From positions 1 through 64,000 of the forward strand of contig NZ_BMRB01000002.1 in NCBI RefSeq assembly GCF_014648415.1: a stretch of DNA of 64,000 bases, written 5' to 3'. The notes beneath the pieces were generated by a model. That model worked only from the letters and a program-made list of their open reading frames with translations. It was not told the DNA's origin and ran no database searches. A program made the translations under genes and the position numbers. Below, one piece after another: positions 51,118 to 58,974 of this stretch; position 1 is the first letter of the stretch, and each line of letters starts with the position of its first letter. This DNA comes from Actinokineospora fastidiosa (GTDB lineage Bacteria > Actinomycetota > Actinomycetes > Mycobacteriales > Pseudonocardiaceae).

Positions 51118-52173
51118 TCAGGGGCCGATGGCGGGGGCGGGGTGCAGGTCGCCGTCCGCGCCCGCCAGGCAGGCCGCGGCGGTGTGGTCGGTGCCGAGGA
51201 ACTCCCCGAGGCAGCGGCCGAACTGGGTGTGCCCGGCCGCGTTGGGGTGGAAGGACTCCTGCATGGCGTGCCCGGCGCGGGTCTCGTCGCGCAGGTCGTC
51301 CCAGCGCACCGACAGCCGGGAGAACCACTCCTCGGTGGGGTCGCGGTGCGAGCAGGCCTCGCGGCCGACCCCGGCGCGGGAGAGGTCGAGGAAGCGGGCC
51401 TCGGCCGCGCGGGCGGCGCGGCGGATGCCGTCGGTGATCTCGGGGACGGCGCGCTCGCGCACCCAGACCAGGTCGTCGCGGCGCAGCGGGCAGCCGTTGA
51501 GGTTGCGCAGCTCCTCGAGCATGTCCGGGCCGACGGGGGCGGCGTAGGACTGCAGGACGAGGGTGTAGTCGGTGGGGGCGTAGCCCGCCTGGGCCATGAC
51601 CTGGCGGATGTCGGCGAGGGCGGCGGTCACCTTGGGCACCATGGCCTCGACGCGGCGCGGCCACTCCTGGCCCATCTCGTCCGCGCAGCTGGGCCGGTTG
51701 GGGTCCAGCCAGGCCTGCACGCAGGCGTCGAGGACGTTCGAGAAGCGCGGGTCGTCGTTGGCGCCGACGGCGACGACCACGGCCACCACGCGGCGTTCGC
51801 GGGCGAGCACGCCGAGGCGCCGCGCCTGCGACGGCTCGCCGTACTGCTGGGCGTCGCCGAGGCCGACCTGCGCGGAGCCCGCGCCGGAGCAGGCGAGGTT
51901 GACGGTCTCGTCGATGCCGCGCAGCCCGGTGGCGTGGATGCTGGCGTGCTCGGAGCGGTGGCACCAGTTGCCGCCGCGGCCGTCGGTGCCGGGCAGGTAG
52001 TCGCCCGCGGCCTCGCCTGCCATGGTGCTGTCGCCCATCGCGACGAGCACGCGGGGCACCCCGGCGGGCGGGGCGGGGGCGGGCGGGGGTTCGGGGTCGC
52101 CGAGGATGAACAGGCCGCCGACCAGCGCGGCCACGGACAGCAGGGCGGCTGGCCAGACGATCTTGCGGTTCAT
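51118..52173 (-). CDS. Exported SGNH/GDSL hydrolase
   Basis: 351 residues. An N-terminal hydrophobic segment (IVWPAALLSVAALVGGLFIL) acts as signal or anchor. The SGNH domain has MGDSTMAGEAAG (nucleophile Ser), GANDDPRF (block III) and SFHPNAAGH (catalytic His). Seven or more cysteines in the mature part suggest disulfides. The ATG at 52173 is chosen as the start of the signal; the longer frame is antisense shadow. It is unlike the two xylan-island esterases in domain layout. Its lipid or carbohydrate ester substrate is unknown. Confidence 0.85.
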   Translation of the reverse strand: MNRKIVWPAALLSVAALVGGLFILGDPEPPPAPAPPAGVPRVLVAMGDSTMAGEAAGDYLPGTDGRGGNWCHRSEHASIHATGLRGIDETVNLACSGAGSAQVGLGDAQQYGEPSQARRLGVLARERRVVAVVVAVGANDDPRFSNVLDACVQAWLDPNRPSCADEMGQEWPRRVEAMVPKVTAALADIRQVMAQAGYAPTDYTLVLQSYAAPVGPDMLEELRNLNGCPLRRDDLVWVRERAVPEITDGIRRAARAAEARFLDLSRAGVGREACSHRDPTEEWFSRLSVRWDDLRDETRAGHAMQESFHPNAAGHTQFGRCLGEFLGTDHTAAACLAGADGDLHPAPAIGP

Positions 52174-52301
52174 CACCGCAGAGTCTAGATGCCCTCGGCG
52201 GCGCGCAGGCGACGACGATCGACCGGGTGCGTCCGGCCGCGGCGCCGCTCCCGGATGGCCCCGGCGGCGCGCCGCGGCCGACTCGGCGCCGGGGTCGGGG
52301 G

Positions 52302-52964
52302 TCAGGCGGCGATGCGGCCCTCGACGAGGGCGAGGCGGCGGTCGGCGATGGTGTGGACCTGGTCGTGGTGGGTGGCCACCAGCACGGCGGTGCCGGTGTC
52401 GGCGACGCGGCGCAGCAGGCCCAGCACGGCGGGGATGCTGCCGTGGTCGAGGTGGGCGGTCGGCTCGTCGGCCAGCAGCACGGCGGGGCGGCCGACGGCG
52501 GCGCGGGCGAGCGCGGCGCGCTGCTGCTGGCCGTAGGAGACCTCGCCTGGGTAGCGGTCGCCGAGGGCGCCGATGCCGAGTTCGCCGAGCACGTCGGCGA
52601 CCCGGGCGTCGACGTCGGCGGAGTCGCCGGACAGGCGCAGCGGCAGGGCGACGTTCTCGGCCAGGGTCAGCTCGGCGGACAGGCCCAGCGCCTGCGGCAG
52701 GACGGCGCAGTCGCGCCACGGCGGCGCCGAGTCGACCACCCGGCCGCGGACGGTCACGGTGCCGCTGTCGGGGCGGTCGAAGCCGCACAGCAGCGCGAAC
52801 AGGGCGCTCTTGCCGGAGCCGGAGCGGCCGGAGACGGTGACCAGCTCGCCCGCGGCGACGTCGAGGTCGACGCCCTTGAGGACCGGCAGCGGCCCGTCGG
52901 GGTGGGGGAAGGCGCGGGTGAGGCCGCGCGCGGTCAGCTCGGGCTGTGTCGACGGCGCGCTCAC
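52302..52964 (-). CDS. ABC transporter ATPase (LolD/MacB-like) 1
   Basis: 220 residues. Walker A GRSGSGKSAL, Q-loop VLPQAL, signature VSYGQQQRAAL (Tyr in place of Gly/Ser), Walker B VLLADEPTAHLD, H-loop ATHH. The GTG start overlaps the stop of the paralogous ATPase gene (GTGA). With that gene and the FtsX-like permease it forms a three-gene exporter unit. The presence of two different ATPases beside one permease suggests a heterodimeric motor. Confidence 0.9.
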   Translation of the reverse strand: MSAPSTQPELTARGLTRAFPHPDGPLPVLKGVDLDVAAGELVTVSGRSGSGKSALFALLCGFDRPDSGTVTVRGRVVDSAPPWRDCAVLPQALGLSAELTLAENVALPLRLSGDSADVDARVADVLGELGIGALGDRYPGEVSYGQQQRAALARAAVGRPAVLLADEPTAHLDHGSIPAVLGLLRRVADTGTAVLVATHHDQVHTIADRRLALVEGRIAA

Positions 52965-53671
52965 GCGGCCTCCTCGATGCGGCCCTCGCGCAGCCGCACG
53001 ACGCGGTGGGCGCGGGCGATGACCTCGTCGTCGTGGGAGGCCACGACGACCGGGACGCCGTCGGCGACGAGCCGGTCGACCACGTCGAGCACGAGCGCGG
53101 CGGAGGCGGCGTCGAGCTGGGAGGTGGGTTCGTCGGCGAGCACGACGGCGGGGCGGCGGGCCAGGGCGCAGCCGAAGGCCAGGCGCTGCTGCTGGCCGCC
53201 GGAGAGGGCCTCGACGCGCCAGTCGGCGGTGTCGGGGATGCCGAGCCAGCCGAGGACGGCGTCGGGGTCGGCGGGCACGCGGGCGGACTCGGCGGCGGCG
53301 CGCAGGTTCTGCCCGACGGTGAGGTGGCCGATCAGGTTCTCCGGCGGGTACTGCACGACCAGGGCGATGCGGTCGCGGCGCAGGAGGCGGCGCTGCCGGT
53401 GGCCGAGGCCGCCGACGTCGCGGCCGGAGACGCGGACGCGGCCCGCGGTGGGGCGGTCGATGAGGCCGAGCACGCGCAGCAGGGTGGACTTGCCGGACCC
53501 GGAGGGCCCGGCGAGCACGGTCAGGCCGTCGGCGGGGACGGTGACGGTGACCTCCTCCAGGGCGGGCACCGGCCCGGCGGGGGTCGGGTACTCCACGCGC
53601 ACGCGGTCGACCTCGAACAGCGGGGCGGGTCCCTCGGTGACGAGGGGGTCGTCGGTCAGCAGTTCAGCCAC
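52961..53671 (-). CDS. ABC transporter ATPase (LolD/MacB-like) 2
   Basis: 236 residues. Walker A GPSGSGKST, Q-loop VVQYPPENLI, signature ALSGGQQQRLAF, Walker B VVLADEPTSQLD, H-loop ASHD. All consensus residues are intact, unlike the downstream paralogue. The GTG start overlaps the permease gene by 8 bp. It is co-translated within the exporter operon. Confidence 0.91.
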   Translation of the reverse strand: MAELLTDDPLVTEGPAPLFEVDRVRVEYPTPAGPVPALEEVTVTVPADGLTVLAGPSGSGKSTLLRVLGLIDRPTAGRVRVSGRDVGGLGHRQRRLLRRDRIALVVQYPPENLIGHLTVGQNLRAAAESARVPADPDAVLGWLGIPDTADWRVEALSGGQQQRLAFGCALARRPAVVLADEPTSQLDAASAALVLDVVDRLVADGVPVVVASHDDEVIARAHRVVRLREGRIEEAA

Positions 53672-56204
53672 GGATCAGCTCTCCCACTCGGGCGGTGGTC
53701 ACCGACCGCACCGCCGACCAGCACACCAGGGCGACCACGGCGAGCGCGGTGGCCAGCGTCGTGGACACCAGCCCGACGAGGTCGGGGGCGGCGGCGACGG
53801 GCCGCAGCCACGGCGAGGGGTCCAGCATCGGCGAGGCCACGGCGGTGCACGCCCATCCGGCGGCGGCGCCCGCGGCGACCGAGAGCCCGGCCAGCGAGCC
53901 CAGTTCCAGCAGGTGGCTGGCGACCAGGGTGCGGGGGCGCAGGCCCATGCGGGTGGCCAGGGCCCCGGCGAGGGCGTTCTGCCGCCTGCGCACCTCCACG
54001 GCCAGCAGCAGCGCGGCCGCGGCGACCACGGCGAGGACGAAGCCCAGGGCGGTGACGAAGTCGAAGGTCCAGCGCACGGTCAGGAACGGCAGCCCGTCCA
54101 GCGCCTCGCTCTTGCCTCGGGCGTGCAGGTGGTGCAGTCCGGCGGCGTCGAGGTCGGCGAGCAGCAGGTCGACGGGTTTGGGCGACCAGATCTGCCAGAC
54201 GTCGATGTCGCCGGGGTCGGGGATGGCGGCGGTGGACACGACGTAGCCGCGGTTGCCGACCAGGGGGAAGGCGGGCAGGTGGTCGACGGGCTCGACGTCG
54301 CCGATGCGGGGCAGCCGCACCCGCTGGTCGGGGGCGGACCCGACGCGCAGGGTGGGCAGCGCCCCGGCGGCGGGGGCGTCGAGGCGGGCCAGGCGGGCGG
54401 CCAGCTCGGCGCGGTCGCCGTCGACCCAGGCGATGTCGGCGAAGGTGGCCGGGTCGACGGCGAGGATGACGTCGTCCTGGCTCTTGAGGACGCCGACGAG
54501 GGTGGTCTGGGCGGCCAGCAGCGGCGGCAGCCCGGTCTCGGTGGCGACCCTGGTGGAGATCTGGGCGCTGGACTCGGCGCCGACGAAGAGCCCGGACTTG
54601 GTGTCGAAGGCGTCGTCCTGGGCGGTGGCGATGCCCACGCCCACGGTGAGCGTGCCGACGGCGAGCGTGCCGACCAGCAGGATCCCGACGGCCGACCCGG
54701 CGGCCGCGGCGAGGCGGCGGACGGCGAGCTGGGCGGCCGGGACGCGCCACCAGCGCAGCCGGTGGGCCGCGCGCAGCCCCCACCGCACCAGCCGCACGGC
54801 GACCAGGGCGACGGTCAGCACCACCAGCAGCGGGAAGGCCAGGCCGACGGCGTCGGGCTGTTCGGGCAGCGGCTGCCCGAAGGCCATGCGCACCGGGGTG
54901 GCGTCCAGCCGCGCCCACGCCAGGTAGGCGGCGACGCCGGTGGCCAGTTCCCAGGGCAGGTACCGCAGTCCGCGCCAGAGGCGCCTGCGCCCGCCGGTGG
55001 CCTGGAAGGCGCGGTGGGTGTGGGCGACGGTGACCGCGCCGGTCACCAGCAGCGCCGCGGCGAACACGCCGGTGGCCACGAGCGCGGAGACGACCGCGGT
55101 GCCGTCGCTGAGGTAGGGCGAGGGGGCGTACCAGGGCAGGGCGAGGCGGGCGATGAGCCAGCCGAGGACGGCGCCCGCCAGCAGCGGCGCTGCCAGTTCG
55201 AGCACGGCGCGCGCGCCGAGGGCGCGGGGCCCGGCGCCGCGCGCCCACAGCAGCCGCAGCTCGGCGCGGCGGCGCTGGCACCACTGAACGGTGACCGCGG
55301 CGACCCCGGCCAGGCCGACGAGCAGGCTGACGACGGTCAGCGGCAGCACCGCGCCGAGCACGGTGTCCCCGGCCTCGCGGCTGACCTCGACGGGGGTGGC
55401 GAAGTAGTTGCCGGTGATGACCATGTTCGGGCGCGGCAGCATGGCCTCGATGGCAGGCAGCATGGCCGCGCCGCGGGCGGCGACGTCGGCGCCCTCGTCG
55501 GCGGTGCGCGGCAGCCGCTCCAGCGGGAAGCGCACCGAGACGGTCACCGAGTCGCCCGCGATGTCGTCGAAGGCGGCGACGAAGGAGTCGCGGTCGGGGA
55601 ACAGGACCAGCGCGCCCGCGCCGCCGTCGGGGGCCAGCGGGTTGACCACGGCCTCCTCGCGCTCGGCGCACCAGTAGTCGCCGACCGGGTCGGCGAGGTC
55701 CTCGTAGATGGCGGTGACGCGGGGGAAGCCGGGCAGGGCGACGGTGTCGCCGAGCCGCACGTCGCCGTCCTCGGCGACGGTGCGCGGCACCCACAGCCCG
55801 TCGCGGGAGCCGCCCTGCAACACCGTGAGGTTGTCCATGGCGCCCTCGCGCCAGCCGAAGCGCGACCACGGGTGCAGCCCGCTGTCCCAGGTCCACTGCC
55901 GCACGGGGGAGTAGAGCGCGCCGATCGGGGCGGGGAAGCCGTGGCGGGGGGCCTGGGCGGCGGCGGCGTCGATGACCGCGGCGCCCTCGCCCGCGGTGAC
56001 GCGGCGGTGGTCGATCACCGGGGCCACCGACTGCGGGCACAGCCTGCCCGCCTGGTAGCCGGCGGCGGCGTTGCCTGCGGCGTCGGAGTGCAGCACCGCG
56101 GCGGCTCCGACGAAGGTGAGCAGCAGGGCCGCGACCACGGCGACCAGCACCGTCAGCGGGCTCGACAGGGCCGCGCGGGGCGCGGATCTCCACGGCAGCT
56201 GCAT
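53664..56204 (-). CDS. FtsX/MacB-like ABC permease with large extracellular domains
   Basis: 846 residues. One N-terminal transmembrane helix, an extracellular domain of about 230 residues (GYQAGRLCPQS to NMVITGNYFATP), a block of helices (LPLTVVSLLVGLAGVAAVTVQW; AAPLLAGAVLGWLIARL), a second external domain, and a final FtsX-type block (FVTALGFVLAVVAAAALLLAVEVRRRQ; LATALAVVALVCWSAVR). This duplicated layout is usual for actinobacterial FtsX-like exporters of unknown cargo. The ATG at 56204 begins the first helix. Confidence 0.87.
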   Translation of the reverse strand: MQLPWRSAPRAALSSPLTVLVAVVAALLLTFVGAAAVLHSDAAGNAAAGYQAGRLCPQSVAPVIDHRRVTAGEGAAVIDAAAAQAPRHGFPAPIGALYSPVRQWTWDSGLHPWSRFGWREGAMDNLTVLQGGSRDGLWVPRTVAEDGDVRLGDTVALPGFPRVTAIYEDLADPVGDYWCAEREEAVVNPLAPDGGAGALVLFPDRDSFVAAFDDIAGDSVTVSVRFPLERLPRTADEGADVAARGAAMLPAIEAMLPRPNMVITGNYFATPVEVSREAGDTVLGAVLPLTVVSLLVGLAGVAAVTVQWCQRRRAELRLLWARGAGPRALGARAVLELAAPLLAGAVLGWLIARLALPWYAPSPYLSDGTAVVSALVATGVFAAALLVTGAVTVAHTHRAFQATGGRRRLWRGLRYLPWELATGVAAYLAWARLDATPVRMAFGQPLPEQPDAVGLAFPLLVVLTVALVAVRLVRWGLRAAHRLRWWRVPAAQLAVRRLAAAAGSAVGILLVGTLAVGTLTVGVGIATAQDDAFDTKSGLFVGAESSAQISTRVATETGLPPLLAAQTTLVGVLKSQDDVILAVDPATFADIAWVDGDRAELAARLARLDAPAAGALPTLRVGSAPDQRVRLPRIGDVEPVDHLPAFPLVGNRGYVVSTAAIPDPGDIDVWQIWSPKPVDLLLADLDAAGLHHLHARGKSEALDGLPFLTVRWTFDFVTALGFVLAVVAAAALLLAVEVRRRQNALAGALATRMGLRPRTLVASHLLELGSLAGLSVAAGAAAGWACTAVASPMLDPSPWLRPVAAAPDLVGLVSTTLATALAVVALVCWSAVRSVTTARVGELIRG

Positions 56205-56228
56205 GGCGGCACGTTACCCGGCGTTCAT

Positions 56229-56242
56229 CCGTTCGGGTGGCG
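56229..56242. promoter_or_regulatory. 14-bp motif shared with the kamA promoter
   Basis: CCGTTCGGGTGGCG, 25 bp upstream of the permease start, recurs exactly at 57836-57849, 13 bp upstream of kamA. Both copies have the same orientation relative to their genes. Confidence 0.4.
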
Positions 56243-56290
56243 ACGCGATCGTTTCGATATTTACCGAACTGCCATTCGGCCGGACGCGCT

Positions 56291-56330
56291 GGGCGCTCTG
56301 GCCCAGGCGCGGGCCCAGGTCAGAGCGCCC
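56291..56330. terminator. Hairpin terminator after kamA
   Basis: GGGCGCTCTG pairs with CAGAGCGCCC (10 bp), and an inner GCCC/GGGC pair lies within the loop, about 40 bp past the kamA stop on the minus strand. Confidence 0.65.
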
Positions 56331-56371
56331 CGTGAGCGCGTGGCTGCGGCTCGTGGCCGCGGCGGGCGCCG

Positions 56372-57823
56372 TTACGCGCGGTGGTCGGGGTTGGCGGCCC
56401 AGAAGCGCCTGCCGGACTCGGGCAGGGTGCTGATCGGGTCGTAGTAGGGGTAGCGGCGGGACAGGATCGCCGCGGCGTCGGCGTCCTCGTCGCGCTCGGT
56501 GCCCGCGCGGTAGTTCTTCGTCCAGTAGGAGACGCCGAGGTCGCGGTCGTACTCGGCGATCTGGTGCACCCACCGCTTGCCCACGTAGGGCACGTCGCAG
56601 ATGATGCGCGGGGTGGCGTAGCCGGGCAGGTATCCCATGATGGCGTGCTGGAGCTCCTGCGCCTCCCACACCGCGAGCCGCCAGTGCTCGGCGTTGGGGA
56701 TCATGTCGCACATGTAGAAGTAGTAGGGCAGGATGTTCGCCTCGCCCTGCAGGGCGAAGCACAGGTCCAGCAGCGCCTCGGGGGTGGCGTTGACCCCGCG
56801 CATGAGCACGCCCTGGTTGCGCACGTCGCGCACGCCGACCTCCAGGGCGGTGCGGGCGGCCTCGGCGACCAGCGGGGTGACCGACTGGGCGTGGTTGACG
56901 TGGGTGTGGATGGCCAGGTTGACCCCGCGGCGGGCGGCGGTGCGGGCCACGCGCTCGAGGCCCTCGACGACGGCGGGCTGCAGCCAGTGCTGCGGCAGCC
57001 CGGCCAGCGCCTTGGTGGCCAGGCGGATGTCGCGCACGGTGGGGATGTCCAGCAGGCGCATCAGGAAGCCCTCGAGCTGCTTCCACGGCACGTTGGCCAC
57101 GTCGCCGCCGGAGACCACCACGTCGCGCACGCCCGGGGTGCGCTTGAGGTAGTCGATCATGGCGTCCTGGCGGTCGACCGGTTTGAGCGTCAGCTTGTGC
57201 TTGTCGATCTGCGGGGTGGAGTTGCCGACGAGGTCCATGCGGGTGCAGTGGCCGCAGTACTGCGGGCAGGTGGACAGCAGCTCGGCGAGCACCTTGGTGG
57301 GGTAGCGGTGGGTCAGGCCCTCCACCACCCACATCTCCGCCTCGTGCAGGGAGTCGCGCGCCGAGTGCGGGTGGCTGGGCCAGTCCGGGTCGCGGTCGGA
57401 GGCCACAGGGAGCATGTAGCGGCGGACCGGGTCGGCCAGGAACGCCTCGGTGAACTCGGCCTGGCCCGCGGCCGGGTCCAGCGCCGAGGCCATGGTGTTG
57501 AGCATCTGCGGGGGCAGCAGCATCGACATCGTGGCCATGGTGGCCTGGTCGGCGGCGAGGTCGTCGTAGAAGGACTCGGCCAGCAGGCCGCCGGTCACCG
57601 CGCGCAGCTGCTTGGCGTTCTTGACGCAGTTGACCCGCTGCCACTGCGCGTCGCGCCACTGGGCCTCGGTGACGTGCGCCCAGCCGGGGAAGCGGCGCCA
57701 GTCGGGTTCGACCAGTTCCCGTCGCTCGTACTCGTACGGCTGGTGCCCGGCCCGGTCCAGAGCCTCGGACACGCTGGTGACCGGGGTGTCCGGCCCGCCA
57801 GCAACTTCACGCAGCGCAGTCAT
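56372..57823 (-). CDS. kamA: Lysine 2,3-aminomutase family radical SAM enzyme
   Basis: 483 residues. It converts L-lysine to L-beta-lysine (3,6-diaminohexanoate) using a 4Fe-4S cluster, SAM and PLP. The cluster motif CPQYCGHC gives Cys186, Cys190 and Cys193. SGGDVAN, IHTHVNHAQSVTP and NQGVLMRGVNATPEALLDL match KamA core motifs, and PYYFYMCDMIPNAEHW is followed by DVPYVGKRWVHQ, which should hold the PLP lysine. GAGGAG lies 8 bases before the ATG. It is divergent from kdd-kamDE, which supply the following steps. It is longer at the N-terminus than clostridial enzymes, and the clostridial TRHC is TR after the cluster here. Confidence 0.92.
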   Translation of the reverse strand: MTALREVAGGPDTPVTSVSEALDRAGHQPYEYERRELVEPDWRRFPGWAHVTEAQWRDAQWQRVNCVKNAKQLRAVTGGLLAESFYDDLAADQATMATMSMLLPPQMLNTMASALDPAAGQAEFTEAFLADPVRRYMLPVASDRDPDWPSHPHSARDSLHEAEMWVVEGLTHRYPTKVLAELLSTCPQYCGHCTRMDLVGNSTPQIDKHKLTLKPVDRQDAMIDYLKRTPGVRDVVVSGGDVANVPWKQLEGFLMRLLDIPTVRDIRLATKALAGLPQHWLQPAVVEGLERVARTAARRGVNLAIHTHVNHAQSVTPLVAEAARTALEVGVRDVRNQGVLMRGVNATPEALLDLCFALQGEANILPYYFYMCDMIPNAEHWRLAVWEAQELQHAIMGYLPGYATPRIICDVPYVGKRWVHQIAEYDRDLGVSYWTKNYRAGTERDEDADAAAILSRRYPYYDPISTLPESGRRFWAANPDHRA

Positions 57824-57835
57824 ATGTACTCCTCG

Positions 57836-57849
57836 CCGTTCGGGTGGCG
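57836..57849. promoter_or_regulatory. 14-bp motif upstream of kamA
   Basis: Second exact copy of CCGTTCGGGTGGCG, in the 79-bp divergent gap between kamA and kdd. It may be a regulator site serving the lysine genes and the FtsX exporter. Confidence 0.4.
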
Positions 57850-57902
57850 TAAAGATATGCTGCCAGACGACACGCTGGACGTAAATTTTTCAGGAGGCGG
57901 TT

Positions 57903-58955
57903 GTGACGGTGTCTTCCGGGGTTCCCGCCGGGCCGTCTGCGCGGACAAGCTCGCCGTGGGGCCTGCACCGGGTGCAGGACCCGCCCGGCGTGCTGCCCCA
58001 GCAGGCCTGGCGGCTCGACCCCGACCCGACCCCGCACGCCGACGAGGTCGTCGTCGCCGTCGAACGCCTCAACCTCGACGCCGCCTCCTACCGCCAGCTG
58101 CGCGAACAGCACGGCGGCGGCGCGGCCGTGCGCGATGCGGTGCTCGGGATCGTCGCCGAGCGCGGCAAGATGCAGAACCCCGTGACCGGCTCCGGCGGCA
58201 TGCTGCTGGGCACCGTCGCCGCCGTCGGCCCCGACTCCCCGCTCGGGCTGGCCGTCGGCGACCGCGTCGCCACCCTCGTCAGCCTCACCCTCACCCCGCT
58301 GCGCATCGACGACGGCCTCGCCGACTGGGACGGGGAGTCCGAGCAGGTCCCCTGCCGGGGCACCGCCGTGCTCTTCGGCCGCTCCATCGCCGCGCGGCTG
58401 CCCGCCGACCTGCCCGACACCCTCGCCCTCGCCGTGCTCGACGTGTGCGGCGCGCCCGCCCTCACCGACCGCGTCGTGCGCGACTACCGCGCCCCCTCCG
58501 TCGCCGTGCTCGGCGGCGGCGGCAAGTCCGGGTCGCTGTCGCTGGCCGCCGCCCGCCGCGCCGGGGCCCGCCGCCTCGTCGCCCTCGTCCCCACCGAGGC
58601 CGAGGCCGCCGCCGTGCGCCGCGCCGGGCTCGCCGACGAGGTCGTGCTCGCCGACGCCCGCGACCCGCTCGCCGTCGCCGCCGCCGTCGGCGAGCAGGTC
58701 GACGTCACCGTGGTGTGCGTGGACGTGCCCGGCTGCGAGCACGGCGCGATCCTGGCCACCGCCGACGGCGGCACCGTCGTCTTCTTCTCCATGGCCACCT
58801 CCTTCCCCGCCGCCGCCCTCGGCGCCGAGGGCCTGGCCGCCGACGTGCGCATGCTCATCGGCAACGGCTACGTCCCCGGCCACGCCGAGTTCGCCATGGA
58901 CCTGCTGCGCGCCGCGCCCGGGGTCCGGGCACTGTTCGAGGCCCGCGCCCACTGA
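57903..58955 (+). CDS. kdd: L-erythro-3,5-diaminohexanoate dehydrogenase
   Basis: 350 residues. It oxidatively deaminates 3,5-diaminohexanoate to 5-amino-3-oxohexanoate. Features: SPWGLHRVQDPPGVLPQQAWRLD at the start, NPVTGSGGMLLGTV, the nucleotide-binding glycine loop VAVLGGGGKSGSLSLAAARRAG, and NGYVPGHAEFAMDLLR near the end, all characteristic of Kdd. GTG start with CAGGAGG ideally placed. It is the first gene of an operon with an amidohydrolase, kamD, kamE and an ammonia-lyase. Confidence 0.92.
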   Translation: MTVSSGVPAGPSARTSSPWGLHRVQDPPGVLPQQAWRLDPDPTPHADEVVVAVERLNLDAASYRQLREQHGGGAAVRDAVLGIVAERGKMQNPVTGSGGMLLGTVAAVGPDSPLGLAVGDRVATLVSLTLTPLRIDDGLADWDGESEQVPCRGTAVLFGRSIAARLPADLPDTLALAVLDVCGAPALTDRVVRDYRAPSVAVLGGGGKSGSLSLAAARRAGARRLVALVPTEAEAAAVRRAGLADEVVLADARDPLAVAAAVGEQVDVTVVCVDVPGCEHGAILATADGGTVVFFSMATSFPAAALGAEGLAADVRMLIGNGYVPGHAEFAMDLLRAAPGVRALFEARAH

Positions 58956-58974
58956 CCCGCGAGACTGTCTGACC

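Noticed and set aside
53656-56193. A second long minus-strand frame parallel to the FtsX permease
   Set aside because: It is Arg/Ala/Pro-rich with no transmembrane pattern; the frame at 53664-56204 carries the signal helix and FtsX blocks.
52227-56444. A 1405-residue plus-strand frame across the ABC exporter
   Set aside because: Antisense shadow of three genes with intact Walker and FtsX motifs.
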